Origin: Actinoplanes campanulatus
GTDB lineage: Bacteria > Actinomycetota > Actinomycetes > Mycobacteriales > Micromonosporaceae
Length of the DNA stretch: 64,000 nt
Assembly: GCF_014647795.1 (NCBI RefSeq)
Contig: NZ_BMPW01000003.1
Location: 124,001-188,000, forward strand
Direction: 5' to 3'
Position numbers and translations under genes: made by a program
In this document: positions 26,991 to 35,853 of the stretch, piece after piece
Layout: every line of letters begins with the position of its first letter
How positions within the stretch are numbered: the stretch's first letter is position 1
The notes under the pieces: model-generated
The model's database searches: none
Seen by the model: only the letters and a program-made list of their open reading frames with translations
Told to the model about the DNA's origin: nothing

Positions 26991-27029
26991 AGTGACGGCC
27001 ACCACCGGAATCCGGTAACCCGCGTCACT
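26991..27029 (-). terminator. Composite hairpin after the LAL regulator gene
   Basis: AGTGACG (26991-26997) pairs with CGTCACT (27023-27029), and inside, spaced by 6 nt on each side, ACCGGA-A-TCCGGT (27004-27016) forms a second palindrome. The symmetrical 39-bp structure starts about 20 nt beyond the regulator's stop codon and fits a terminator with an internal loop. Confidence 0.5.
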
Positions 27030-27049
27030 CTCCGCTACTGACGCGCAGG

Positions 27050-29797
27050 TCAGGAGGGGTTGGTGATCTCCCCCACCGCGAGGACCGTCAAGAGCTGGGT
27101 CCGGGACCGTACGCCGAGCTTGCGGTAGACCCGGGTCAGCGTCGCCTCCACGGTCTTGACGCTGAGGTAGAGCCGGGTGGCGATCTCCCGGTTGCTGGCC
27201 CCGTCCCGCACCATCCCGGCGATCCGCAGCTCGGTCGAGGTGAGCCCCTGGTCCGGGGTCCCCTCGGTCCGGGCCAGCGCCAGTTCCGCCTCGCGCGCCC
27301 ACGGCCGGGCCCCGGTGGTGCGGAAGAGCTTGTGCGCCGCCCCGACCGCCTGCCGGGCGGCCGCGTACCGGCGCCGCCGCCGTTCCGCCCCGCCGGCCAC
27401 CAGCAGGGCGTGCGCCTGTTCGACCGGCTGCCGCAGCCGCTCGAAGTGCCGGGCCGCGGCGGTCGCCAGGTCGGCGGCCAGGTCGGCCTGCCCGGATTCG
27501 GAGCTGACGATGGCGGCCGCCCGGTCCAGGTAGCCGGCCAGCGCCGGGCTGCTGCCCAGCCCCTCGGCCGCCTGCCGGGCCAGCGCCAGGGTGGTGGCGG
27601 CCTCGGCGTGCTCGCCGACCGACGCCAGCGCGGCGGCCAGGTCGGCCCGCCAGCGCACGATCATCGGGTCGGCGCTGCCCGCCTCGGCCTCGGAGTCGCG
27701 CAGCCGGCGCAGGGTGGCCACCCCGGCCCGGGTGTCGCCGGAGCGGACCTCGGCCTGGCCCAGGGCGTGCAGGTTGCGCCGCAGGTAGAGGCCGTCGCCC
27801 TCCTGGCGGGAGGCGCGGATGCCCCGGCGGGCGAATCCGGCGGCCGCCTCCAGGCTGCCGCCGGCCAGTTCGGCCACCGCGGCGGTGTACCACGTCGGGC
27901 CGGGACTCAGGCCCGCCTCCTGGGCCGCCCGGACCGCGCGATGGGCGTACCGTAATGCCTCCTGGCACCGGCCCGCCCGGGTGGCCACCTCGGAGAGGCT
28001 GCGGAGCACCTCGACCCGGGCCTCGCCGATCCGGTCGTGCTCGGCCACCGCGAGCAGGTTGAGCAGATCGGCGCGGGCCTCGTCGAGCCGATCGTCGAAG
28101 AGCGCGAAGCGTGCGGCGAAGTAGTGCGGGCCATAGTGCAGCCAGTCCGGGGCCGGGGTGGCGGGCAGCCGCAGCGCCCGTTCCAGCGTGTCGCGCCAGC
28201 CGGGCTCGCCCTGGACCCGCTGGATCTGGGCGAGCGCGGTGAGCGCCATCGACTCGGTGGTCGGGTCGCCGGCGAGACGGGCCGCTCGTTCCGCCTCGCG
28301 GGCCTCGGCGACCCCGCCCTCCAGGTCGCCGGTGAGCAGCGCGGTCCAGGTGAGCCGCAGCCGGACCGGGGCGGCCAGCGCCGGGTCGTCGCCGGCTTCG
28401 GCGAGCGCCGCCGCGAAGGTCTCGCCCATGTCGGCCAGCGCCTGCCCGGCCAGGTCGAGCAGCACGAGACGGGCCCGCACCCGGTGGGCGGGCGGCGCGT
28501 CGGCGGCCAGGACCGCCTCCGCGGCCCGCCCGGCGACCAGCGGCACGCCTCCGGTGATGGCGGTGCGGGCGGCGGTGACCAGCCAGTCGAGGCGGTCGGC
28601 GGACCGGTCCGGCGGGCAGCGGTCGGCGGCGAGCAGGTACAGCTCGGCGGCGGTGCGCTCGGCGCCGCGTTCCGCGCAGCGGCGGGCCGCGGCGGCCAGA
28701 TCGGCTGCCACGTCGGGGTCCGGCCGGGCGGTCCGCAGCGCCTGCTGCCGCAGGGCCTCCACCGGGTCGTACGCCGCCGCGGCGAGATCCGCGTGCACCC
28801 GCCCGCGGTCGGCGGCCGGGGTCTCGTCGGCGAGCACCCGCGCGAGCAGCGGCGGGGTGAACCGGATCCGCTCGCCGGCGAGTTCGACGACCCCGGCGTC
28901 GGCGGCCGACCGCAGGTCCCGGACCGCGTCGTCGCGCCCGGCACGCAGCAGCAGGGTGACCGTCGGCTCGGTGGCCAGCGCCGCCACCAGCAGGGTGTCC
29001 CGGGTCTCGGCGGGCAGTTCGGCGAGCCGTTCGCGGGCCAGCTCCCGGACCGGCTCGGGCAGCGACGCCGGGCGCCAGGTGGGCCCGGCCGCGACCGCAC
29101 CGCCCAGGGCGAGGGCCAGGAACGGGTTGCCGGCGCTGGCCTGGTGCAGCTGGCTGGCGGCACGGCAGGGCAGCCCGTGGGCTTCGAGCAGCGCGGTGAG
29201 GTCGTCCGGGGAGAGCGGCGGCACCTCCAGCTCGGTGACCGGTGCGGGGCAGAGCCGGGCGGCGCGGGTCCGGCCGGGCCGGCGTTCGGCGGCGAGCATC
29301 CGGACCCGGGGCCCGGGGCGGCGGCGCATGGCGTAGCCGATCAGCTCGGCGGACTCCGGGTCGAGCCACTGGGCGTCGTCGAGGACCAGCAGCAACGGGG
29401 AGCTGCGGGCGCAGTGGGCCAGCAGCTCGGGCATGACCAGGCGCCGGGCCAGGGCCGGCGCGCCGGTGCGGGACGGCCGGCCCTGGCGGAGCGCGATGAG
29501 AGCGTGCCGTGGCGCGGGCGCCAGGGCGGCGACCGCCTCCGCCGGGACCTGGCGGACGAGGTCGGCCACCCCGGCGTAGGCGAGCGCCCGTTCGCCGCGG
29601 GCCGGGCGCAGGCGGAGCACGAGTTCCCCGCGCGCCGCGGCTTGATCGGCGACGGTGTCGAGCAGCGCGGTCCGGCCGATGCCGGGCGGTCCGTGGAGGA
29701 CCACCCCGCCACCGGCCGCGAGCCGGGCGTCGATGGCCGCGAGTAGTTCCTCCCGGCCGTGCAGAGCGGGAACCACCTCCGGCATCACCCCCAGCAT
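27050..29797 (-). CDS. LAL-type LuxR family transcriptional regulator
   Basis: This is a 915-residue regulator with an N-terminal STAND/AAA-like ATPase and a C-terminal LuxR helix-turn-helix (about 850-905: LTSTELRIAGMVRDGASNREI, then LYLSVKTVEATLTRVYRKL). The nucleotide-binding loop reads GPPGIGRT, with Arg where Walker A has Lys; the Walker B is LLLVLDDAQW. The middle ~450 residues are Ala/Leu/Glu/Arg-rich and look like TPR-type helices. LAL regulators usually bind ATP and an inducer and activate nearby genes; the divergent or adjacent efflux operon is a candidate. The start is ATG 29797 or 29785. It follows the DUF5666-like gene by 51 bp on the same strand. Confidence 0.88.
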   Translation of the reverse strand: MLGVMPEVVPALHGREELLAAIDARLAAGGGVVLHGPPGIGRTALLDTVADQAAARGELVLRLRPARGERALAYAGVADLVRQVPAEAVAALAPAPRHALIALRQGRPSRTGAPALARRLVMPELLAHCARSSPLLLVLDDAQWLDPESAELIGYAMRRRPGPRVRMLAAERRPGRTRAARLCPAPVTELEVPPLSPDDLTALLEAHGLPCRAASQLHQASAGNPFLALALGGAVAAGPTWRPASLPEPVRELARERLAELPAETRDTLLVAALATEPTVTLLLRAGRDDAVRDLRSAADAGVVELAGERIRFTPPLLARVLADETPAADRGRVHADLAAAAYDPVEALRQQALRTARPDPDVAADLAAAARRCAERGAERTAAELYLLAADRCPPDRSADRLDWLVTAARTAITGGVPLVAGRAAEAVLAADAPPAHRVRARLVLLDLAGQALADMGETFAAALAEAGDDPALAAPVRLRLTWTALLTGDLEGGVAEAREAERAARLAGDPTTESMALTALAQIQRVQGEPGWRDTLERALRLPATPAPDWLHYGPHYFAARFALFDDRLDEARADLLNLLAVAEHDRIGEARVEVLRSLSEVATRAGRCQEALRYAHRAVRAAQEAGLSPGPTWYTAAVAELAGGSLEAAAGFARRGIRASRQEGDGLYLRRNLHALGQAEVRSGDTRAGVATLRRLRDSEAEAGSADPMIVRWRADLAAALASVGEHAEAATTLALARQAAEGLGSSPALAGYLDRAAAIVSSESGQADLAADLATAAARHFERLRQPVEQAHALLVAGGAERRRRRYAAARQAVGAAHKLFRTTGARPWAREAELALARTEGTPDQGLTSTELRIAGMVRDGASNREIATRLYLSVKTVEATLTRVYRKLGVRSRTQLLTVLAVGEITNPS

Positions 29798-29848
29798 CGA
29801 AGGGCTCAGCCTAGGGATCCGTTCACACCGTCATCAATATGTTCAACT

Positions 29849-30361
29849 TCACTTGGTCGCGGTGACCGATTTCGCGGTCACCGTGCCGTCGTCGGCGGCC
29901 TCGCCCTGGACGGTCACCGACTGCCCGGCCTTGACGTCGCTCAGCTTGCCCTTGCTCGCCGTACTGATCGTCGTCGAGCCGTCGGTCTTGACCGTGACCA
30001 CCGTGCCGTCCTCGGTCTCCACGTAGATGGTCTTGCCGTTGACCAGCTTGACCTTGCCCGTCGTGCCGCTGGTCGCCGCCTCGCTCGTGGTGCTCTGCGG
30101 CTGCTGACCGAACCCGCCACCGCCGCGCATTCCGCCGCCTCCGCTGGGGAAGCCGCCGGCCGTGGCGGCCGACGACGGACCCCACTGCTTCTGGGCCTGC
30201 ACCCCGCCGAGGAAGCCGCCCAGCAACAGCGCCGCCACCCCGAGGCCGACGGTGCCCTTGTTCCACCACTTCCGGGGCGCCGCGGCGGCCAGCTCCGCGG
30301 AGAGGCCCTCGTTGCCGGGCACCTTCGCGATGACCGCGGTCTCGTCGTTCATCGTTGTCAC
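29849..30361 (-). CDS. Membrane-anchored DUF5666-like protein with Gly-rich linker
   Basis: This is a 170-residue protein. A cytoplasmic N-terminus with a WWNKGTVGLGVAALLLGGFLGG transmembrane segment (about 32-53) is followed by a Gly-rich linker (GGFPSGGGGMRGGGGFGQQ) and a C-terminal beta-rich domain of DUF5666 type (VKLVNGKTIYVETEDGTVVTV, KAGQSVTVQGEAADDGTVTA). It sits outside the membrane next to the permease, 10 bp downstream of it, and is presumably the last gene of the efflux operon. It may be an OB-like accessory subunit. The Gly-rich stretch resembles those in the adaptor (32329-33543) and the lipoprotein (37206-37826). Confidence 0.7.
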   Translation of the reverse strand: MTTMNDETAVIAKVPGNEGLSAELAAAAPRKWWNKGTVGLGVAALLLGGFLGGVQAQKQWGPSSAATAGGFPSGGGGMRGGGGFGQQPQSTTSEAATSGTTGKVKLVNGKTIYVETEDGTVVTVKTDGSTTISTASKGKLSDVKAGQSVTVQGEAADDGTVTAKSVTATK

Positions 30362-30371
30362 AGCAGGGTCC

Positions 30372-31571
30372 TCACTCGTAGCGCAGCGCGTCGATGGGAC
30401 GCAGGCGGGCGGCGCGGGCGGCGGGCAGCCCGCCGAAGAACAGCCCGATCGCGATGGAGACGCCCAGGGCGTACCCGATCGAACTGGGCACGATCACCGG
30501 TTTCACCCCGACGATCGCGAACTGGGAGCCGATCAGCGCGGCGGCCACCCCGAGGGCGCCGCCGAGCACGCTCAACAGGCTCGCCTCGATCAGGAACTGG
30601 GTCAGGATCACCCGCCGGGGCGCGCCGAGCGCCTTGCGGATGCCGATCTCCCGGGTCCGCTCGGTGACCGTGACAAGCATGATGTTGGTGATGCCGATGC
30701 CGCCGACCAGCAGACTGATCGCGGCCACCGCCCCGAGCAGGGTGGTGAACGTGGCCGCTGTCTCGCTCTGCGTCTCCAGCAGCGACGACGCGTTCTGGAT
30801 CCGGTACGGCGTGCTGGTCGACGACGAGTCCACGTCCAGTTTCTGGTTGAGGATCGTGGAGACCTGCCCCTGTACGGCGTCCACCTTGTCCGGGTCGGCC
30901 GCCTCGACGACGATCGAGGTCAGCGCGCCGTACCCGGTGAGCACCTGCTGCACCGCGGTGAGCGGGGCGACCGCCCTGTCGTTGGCGTCGTCGAATCCGG
31001 TGGAACTCTTGTCCTCCAGCACCCCGACGATGGTGAACAGCGCCCCGCCGACGGTGACCTGCTTGTCGAGCGGGTCGACGCCGGGGAAGAGCTCCTCGGC
31101 GACGGTCTTGCCGATCACCACGACCCGCCGGCCCTGGGCGACGTCGTCATCGGTGAAGGCCGAGCCCCGCCCGACCGGGGTGGTGGAGGCGGTGAACCAG
31201 GCCGGGGTGGTGCCGACGAAGGTGCCCACCGAGTGGTCGGTGCCCTCGTACGTCATGGTCGCCGACGAGCTGACCACCGGCGACACCGACTTGACGTCCG
31301 GCGCCATCTCCTCGTCGATCAGCGCGTCGGCCATGTCCTTGGTCAGCGACGTGCTGCTCGACCCGCCGCGGCCGGTGCTCATCACGGTGATCGTGTTGGT
31401 GCCCAGCGCCTCGATCCGGTCGCTGATCGCCTTGGCCGAGCCGTTGCCGACCGCGACCAGCAGGATCACCGCGGCGACACCGATCAGGATGCCGAGCATG
31501 GTGAGCGCGGAGCGCAGCTTGTTGGCGCTCAGGCCGCGCAGGGAGAAGCGAATGACCTCGAAGAAGTTCAT
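30372..31571 (-). CDS. MacB-type ABC transporter permease (FtsX fold)
   Basis: This is a 399-residue membrane protein. One helix lies near the N-terminus (SALTMLGILIGVAAVILLVAV), then a large extracytoplasmic MacB_PCD domain (about 60-270), then three C-terminal helices with the FtsX-type motif TVTERTREIGIRKALGAPRR. It is a mechanotransmission-type ABC permease; with the ATPase encoded immediately upstream and the adaptor it forms a MacAB-like complex. In an actinomycete there is no outer membrane or TolC partner, so the adaptor must deliver the substrate to the cell surface. ATG 31571 overlaps the ATPase stop (ATGA). Confidence 0.93.
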   Translation of the reverse strand: MNFFEVIRFSLRGLSANKLRSALTMLGILIGVAAVILLVAVGNGSAKAISDRIEALGTNTITVMSTGRGGSSSTSLTKDMADALIDEEMAPDVKSVSPVVSSSATMTYEGTDHSVGTFVGTTPAWFTASTTPVGRGSAFTDDDVAQGRRVVVIGKTVAEELFPGVDPLDKQVTVGGALFTIVGVLEDKSSTGFDDANDRAVAPLTAVQQVLTGYGALTSIVVEAADPDKVDAVQGQVSTILNQKLDVDSSSTSTPYRIQNASSLLETQSETAATFTTLLGAVAAISLLVGGIGITNIMLVTVTERTREIGIRKALGAPRRVILTQFLIEASLLSVLGGALGVAAALIGSQFAIVGVKPVIVPSSIGYALGVSIAIGLFFGGLPAARAARLRPIDALRYE

Positions 31572-32332
31572 CGCGTGTGCCGCCCGGCCACCATCGCGCG
31601 GCCCTGTGCCACCGGTGCGGCGCCGACCGGGGGCAGGTGCAGCGGGGACTGCCGTGTGTCGGTGACGATGCCACCGTCGACCAGGCGGATCAGCCGCTTG
31701 GCGCGGTCGCCGACCTCCCTCTCGTGCGTGATGATCACGATGGTCCGGCCGGCCGCGCTCAGGTCGTCGAAGACCTGGAGCACGTCGTCGGTGGACTTGG
31801 AGTCCAGGTTGCCGGTCGGCTCGTCGGCCAGCAGCAGGGCCGGCTCGGTGACCAGGGCCCGGGCCACCGCGACACGCTGCTGCTGGCCGCCGGAGAGCTG
31901 GTTCGGCTCGTGGCCGGCCCGGTCCGCGAGCCCGACCACCTCGAGCGCCGCCATCGCCCGGCGGCGGCGCTCCTTCGGCTTGACCCCGGCGTACGCCAGC
32001 GGCAGCTCGACGTTGGCCACCGCGCTGGTGCGCGGGATCAGGTTGAACGCCTGGAAGATGAAGCCGATCAGGCGGTTCCGGGCCAGCGCGAGCTGGCCGT
32101 CGGAGAGCCGGCTGACGTCCACGCCGTCCAGCAGGTACTGCCCCGAGCTGGGGATGTCCAGCGCGCCCAGGATGTTCATCAGGGTCGACTTGCCGGAGCC
32201 GGACGAGCCCATGATCGCCAGGTAGTCGCCGCGCTCGACGGTGAGGGATACCCCGCGCAGCGCGTGCACGGTCGCCTCACCCTGTCCGTAGATCTTCTTC
32301 AGGTCGGTGACCTGCAGGACCGGCCGGCTCAC
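31568..32332 (-). CDS. MacB/LolD-type ABC transporter ATP-binding protein
   Basis: This is a 254-residue cytoplasmic ATPase. Walker A is GSSGSGKST (about 42-50), the Q-loop FQAFNLIP, the signature LSGGQQQR, Walker B LLLADEPTGNLD and the H-loop THE. All catalytic residues are intact. The sequence is of the LolD/MacB type that partners FtsX-fold permeases. GTG 32332 overlaps the stop of the adaptor gene, and its own stop overlaps the permease start, so the three genes are translationally coupled. Confidence 0.95.
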   Translation of the reverse strand: MSRPVLQVTDLKKIYGQGEATVHALRGVSLTVERGDYLAIMGSSGSGKSTLMNILGALDIPSSGQYLLDGVDVSRLSDGQLALARNRLIGFIFQAFNLIPRTSAVANVELPLAYAGVKPKERRRRAMAALEVVGLADRAGHEPNQLSGGQQQRVAVARALVTEPALLLADEPTGNLDSKSTDDVLQVFDDLSAAGRTIVIITHEREVGDRAKRLIRLVDGGIVTDTRQSPLHLPPVGAAPVAQGRAMVAGRHTR

Positions 32333-33543
32333 TGCGGCCTCCCGCCGCCACCCTGAGGACCGCCGCCGCCACCGGTGAAGCCGCCGCCGCCGAAACCGCT
32401 GCCGCCGCCCGGGAAGCCGCCGCCGCCCTGCTGGCTGCCGCTGGTGCTGGTCGAGGTGGTCTTGACGACGACCTGCTCGCCGGCGGTCAGACCGGAGGTG
32501 ATCTCGGTGGCCGAGTCGCCCTCCAGGCCGATCTCCACCGACCGGGTCTCCTGGACGCCGTTCGCGACCACCGTGACGGTGTGCCGGTTGCCGACCGTGG
32601 TGATCGCGGCCGCGTTGACCAGCACGACGTTCTCCTTGGAGCCGGTGGTGACCGACACCGAGACGGTCTGGCCGACCTTCGCGCCGGTCGGCACCTTGTC
32701 CAGGGTCAGCGTCACGCCGTAGGTGACCACGCTGTTCGAGGTGGTGGCCGACGGGTCGATGGCCGCGACCTTGGCGCTCTGCGAGACGCCGCTGAGCGCG
32801 TTCCAGGTGACCGTGGCGGCCTGCTTCTCCTTGAGGCTTGTCGCGTCCGCCTCGGCGAAGCTCGCCGCGACCTGCATCTTCGTGAGGTCGGCGATCTCGA
32901 TGAACCCGCTCGACGACGAGGACGACGAACTGCTGGAGGAGGAGGAGCCGCCGCCCTGCGAGTCGCCACCGGAGGAGCCGCTGGAGGAGGACGAGCTGCC
33001 GGAGGCCGAGCCGCCGAGCGTGCCGTTGACGGCGGTGACCGTGCCGGCCATCGGGGCGGTCAGCACCGTTCCGTCGACGCCGGCCTCGGCCTCGTCGACG
33101 GCCAGGTTCGCCTCGGTGACCTGGTTGGCGGCCTCGGTGGTGTCCGATCCGGCGTCCTCGGCCCGGGCCAGGGAGTCCTGGGCCGCGTCCAGGTCGGCCT
33201 CGGCGGCGTCCAGGGCGCGCTGTGCGGCGGCCGGGTCGACCTTGGCCAGCACCTGGCCCTTCTTGACCTTGTCACCGACCTTCACGCTGATCGCGGTGAC
33301 CGTGCCGCTGGTCTCGAACGTGGCACTCGCGGTGCTGGCGCTCTCCAGGGTCCCGTCCGCGGTCGCGGTCTTGGTGACCGTGCCCTGCTGGACGTTGACC
33401 GTGCGCTCGGCGGCCGTCACGGCCGTACCCCCGTCGTCGGTTCCGGAAAATGTCTCGTACACCGTCCAGGCCCCGGCGACGAGCGCTACGCCGATGACGG
33501 CGTTGACCACCAACGACGGGTGGCGGCTCAGGCGTACCTTCAT
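32329..33543 (-). CDS. HlyD/MacA-type efflux adaptor with polyserine and Gly-rich regions
   Basis: This is a 404-residue membrane-fusion protein. An N-terminal signal-anchor (VVNAVIGVALVAGAWTVY, about 12-29) is followed by a lipoyl-like half (SGTVTAISVKVGDKVKKGQVLAKVD), a short alpha hairpin (AEADLDAAQDSLARAEDAG) and the second half (DGTVLTAPMAGTVTAV). Unusual serine tracts, SSSSSSGSSGGDSQGGG and a run of 13 Ser, are inserted before the beta-barrel domain. The last ~40 residues are Gly-rich (GGGGFPGGGSGFGGGGF). The short hairpin suggests a Gram-positive adaptor without a TolC contact. The low-complexity parts may span the wall. It is the first of three overlapping transporter genes. Confidence 0.88.
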   Translation of the reverse strand: MKVRLSRHPSLVVNAVIGVALVAGAWTVYETFSGTDDGGTAVTAAERTVNVQQGTVTKTATADGTLESASTASATFETSGTVTAISVKVGDKVKKGQVLAKVDPAAAQRALDAAEADLDAAQDSLARAEDAGSDTTEAANQVTEANLAVDEAEAGVDGTVLTAPMAGTVTAVNGTLGGSASGSSSSSSGSSGGDSQGGGSSSSSSSSSSSSSGFIEIADLTKMQVAASFAEADATSLKEKQAATVTWNALSGVSQSAKVAAIDPSATTSNSVVTYGVTLTLDKVPTGAKVGQTVSVSVTTGSKENVVLVNAAAITTVGNRHTVTVVANGVQETRSVEIGLEGDSATEITSGLTAGEQVVVKTTSTSTSGSQQGGGGFPGGGSGFGGGGFTGGGGGPQGGGGRPQ

Positions 33544-33609
33544 GGCTGCACACTCTGCGGCCGTGGGCTATGAGGAGCTTCGGCGAAACCTGGGAGCCAG
33601 CTCAAAACC

Positions 33610-35055
33610 TCACGCCGAGTCACCGACCGCCGGAAGTTCCACCCGGAAGGTGGCCCCGCCGCCCGGCGTCTCGCGGTAGTCCGCGGCGCCGCCGTGCCCC
33701 TCCACGATGGCCGCCACGATCGCCAGGCCCAGCCCGGAACCGCCGCCCATGGAGCGGGAACGGCTGGAGTCGGCCCGGTAGAGCCGCTCGAAGATGCGGT
33801 CCACGTGCTCCGGCGGCACCCCCGGCCCGTTGTCGCACACCTCGAGGACCGCCACCGGGAAGCCGTCGTCGGAAGTGGCCAGTCCGACACGTACCGTGAC
33901 GATGGTCTCGGACGGGGTGTGGTTGAGCGCGTTGGCCACCAGGTTGGTGACCACCTGCCGCAGCCCGTGGTCGTCGCCCAGCACGGTGGGCGGCTCGAAG
34001 GTGTCCTCGTCGTCGCTGAGCCCGGCGAGCAGCACCTGCCGGCCCGGCATCCGGGCGTGCGCGTCCCGGATGGTGTCGGCGGCGATCTCCAGCAGGTCCA
34101 CCCGGCGCAGGTCGAGGGTGCGCTGCTGGTCCATCCGGGCCAGCCGGAGCAGGTCCTCGACCAGCACCGCCATCCGGGCCGACTCGGCCTCGATCCGGGC
34201 AAGCGTCTCGTCCAGCTGCGGGCCGGGCGGCGCCCCGCCCCGCCGGTACAGCTCGGCCCAGCCGCGGATCGAGGTGAGCGGGGTGCGCAGCTCGTGCGAG
34301 GCGTCCGCGACGAACTGGCGCAGCCGCTGCTCCGAGGCGGTACGCGCGCTGACCTCACCCTCGATCCGGGTGAGCATGGCGTTCAGGGCCAGGCCCAGAC
34401 GGCCCGGCTCGGTGTGCGGGTCGGTGTCCGGGATCCGGCCGGACAGGTTGCCGCCGGAGATCTCCGCGGCCACCGCCTCCATCTCGGTGAGCGGCCGCAA
34501 CCCGAGCCGCACCACGAACGCGGCCCCGAGCCCGAGCGCCGTCAGCACCAGCAGCATCACTCCGGCGTCGATCAGCATCAGCTGCTGGGTGAGCTGCTCC
34601 ACCTCCAGCATCGAGGAGCCGATCAGCACGTACCCGCCGCTGTCCCCGGCCGGGACGGCCATCACCCGCCAGTCCGATCCGGCGGCCGTCGAGACGGTGT
34701 ACGGCCGTCCGGTGCCGGCCCGCTCGGCGACCTCGGCGAGCGGCGCCACCGCGGGGCGCTTGTCGTCGGTGGGCGTGCTGTTGGCGGTGTCCAGGGTCCC
34801 GTCGGCGCGGTAGAAGTACATGATCTGGTCGGGCCCGAGGCCACGGAACCGGCCGGGGCGGGGCCCGAAGCGCAGCGGGTTGGCGTCGGCGAGCGGCCGG
34901 CTGATGCCGATCAGCTGCTCGTCGATCCGGTCCTGCTGGTACTTGCGGATCAGCAGCAGGCCGGTGATGTTGGCGACCACCACGGCGATCGCGGACAGCA
35001 CGCCGACGACCAGGACCAGCCTGGACTTGAGAGTCCAAAAGCGCCAGGGGGTCAC
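33610..35055 (-). CDS. Sensor histidine kinase (OmpR-partner type)
   Basis: This is a 481-residue membrane kinase. Helix 1 (LVLVVGVLSAIAVVVANITGLLL, about 13-35), an extracytoplasmic sensor (about 40-185) and helix 2 (VMLLVLTALGLGAAFVV) are followed by HAMP, the HisKA H-box ASHELRTPLTS and ATPase N-box NLVANALNHT, G1 DNGPGVP and G2 GGGSGLGLAIV. All phosphotransfer residues are intact. GTG 35055 overlaps the response regulator stop (GTGA), fixing the start and coupling them. The sensor has no recognised ligand-binding domain. It sits within the efflux operon, so it probably regulates it. Confidence 0.93.
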   Translation of the reverse strand: MTPWRFWTLKSRLVLVVGVLSAIAVVVANITGLLLIRKYQQDRIDEQLIGISRPLADANPLRFGPRPGRFRGLGPDQIMYFYRADGTLDTANSTPTDDKRPAVAPLAEVAERAGTGRPYTVSTAAGSDWRVMAVPAGDSGGYVLIGSSMLEVEQLTQQLMLIDAGVMLLVLTALGLGAAFVVRLGLRPLTEMEAVAAEISGGNLSGRIPDTDPHTEPGRLGLALNAMLTRIEGEVSARTASEQRLRQFVADASHELRTPLTSIRGWAELYRRGGAPPGPQLDETLARIEAESARMAVLVEDLLRLARMDQQRTLDLRRVDLLEIAADTIRDAHARMPGRQVLLAGLSDDEDTFEPPTVLGDDHGLRQVVTNLVANALNHTPSETIVTVRVGLATSDDGFPVAVLEVCDNGPGVPPEHVDRIFERLYRADSSRSRSMGGGSGLGLAIVAAIVEGHGGAADYRETPGGGATFRVELPAVGDSA

Positions 35056-35798
35056 CCGTCGTCGCGGGGCAGCCGCAGGGCGTACCCGACTCCGCGCACG
35101 GTGTGGATCAGCGGTGGCTCGGTCCGGTCGATCTTCCGTCGCAGGTAGTAGACGTAGGACTCCACGATGCGGCCGTCGCCCCCGAAGTCGTACTTCCACA
35201 CCCGGTCCAGGATCTGCGCCTTGCTGACCACCCGGCCCGCGTTGATCATCAGGTAGCGCAGCAGGTTGAACTCGGTCGGGGACAGCTCGATCAGACGCCC
35301 CGACCGGCGTACCTCGTGAGCGTCCTCGTCCATCTCCAGGTCCGCGTACCGCAGCACGCCGGTGTCCTCCTGCGGTTCCTCCGGCTGGCTGCGGCGCAGG
35401 ATCGCGCGTATCCGTAGCACGACCTCCTCGAGACTGAACGGCTTGGTGACGTAGTCGTCCGCGCCGGCTGACAGTCCCAGGATGCGATCCTCCACCGCGT
35501 CCCTGGCGGTCAGGAACAGGACCGGGACCCGATGCCCGGCAGCCCGCAGACGCTGGGCCACCTCGATCCCGTCCACGTCCGGAAGCATCACGTCGAGGAC
35601 GATCAGATCCGGCTCGAACTCCTGCACCGCGATCAGGGCGGCGTTACCCGACTCGGCCACCCGCACATCGAAGGCGACCAGCCGCAACGTCGCGCTGAGC
35701 AGCGCGGAGATGTTCGGCTCGTCGTCGACGACCAGGACACGGGCGGGCCGTGCCGCGGGGTCGAGCGTGGTCACGGAACCTCGGGTATCGGAAAGCAC
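35052..35798 (-). CDS. OmpR/PhoB-family response regulator
   Basis: This is a 248-residue regulator. The receiver domain (about 18-130) has VVDDEPN, phosphoacceptor Asp in LIVLDVMLPD, LFLTARD and the KPF lysine. The winged-helix effector (about 150-245) has VRRSGRLIELSPTEFNLLRYL and DGRIVESYVYYLRRKID. GTG 35798 is used; VTTLDPA eight codons further is an alternative. PhoB-type regulators bind direct repeats of about 11-bp spacing, and a matching pair lies at 37110-37128 upstream of the operon. The gene follows the second adaptor by 53 bp. Confidence 0.93.
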   Translation of the reverse strand: MLSDTRGSVTTLDPAARPARVLVVDDEPNISALLSATLRLVAFDVRVAESGNAALIAVQEFEPDLIVLDVMLPDVDGIEVAQRLRAAGHRVPVLFLTARDAVEDRILGLSAGADDYVTKPFSLEEVVLRIRAILRRSQPEEPQEDTGVLRYADLEMDEDAHEVRRSGRLIELSPTEFNLLRYLMINAGRVVSKAQILDRVWKYDFGGDGRIVESYVYYLRRKIDRTEPPLIHTVRGVGYALRLPRDDG

Positions 35799-35853
35799 CG
35801 CATAGAACTATCAGCGATTTCTTTGAAGAACCTATGAGCGGGAAGGGAGGAAC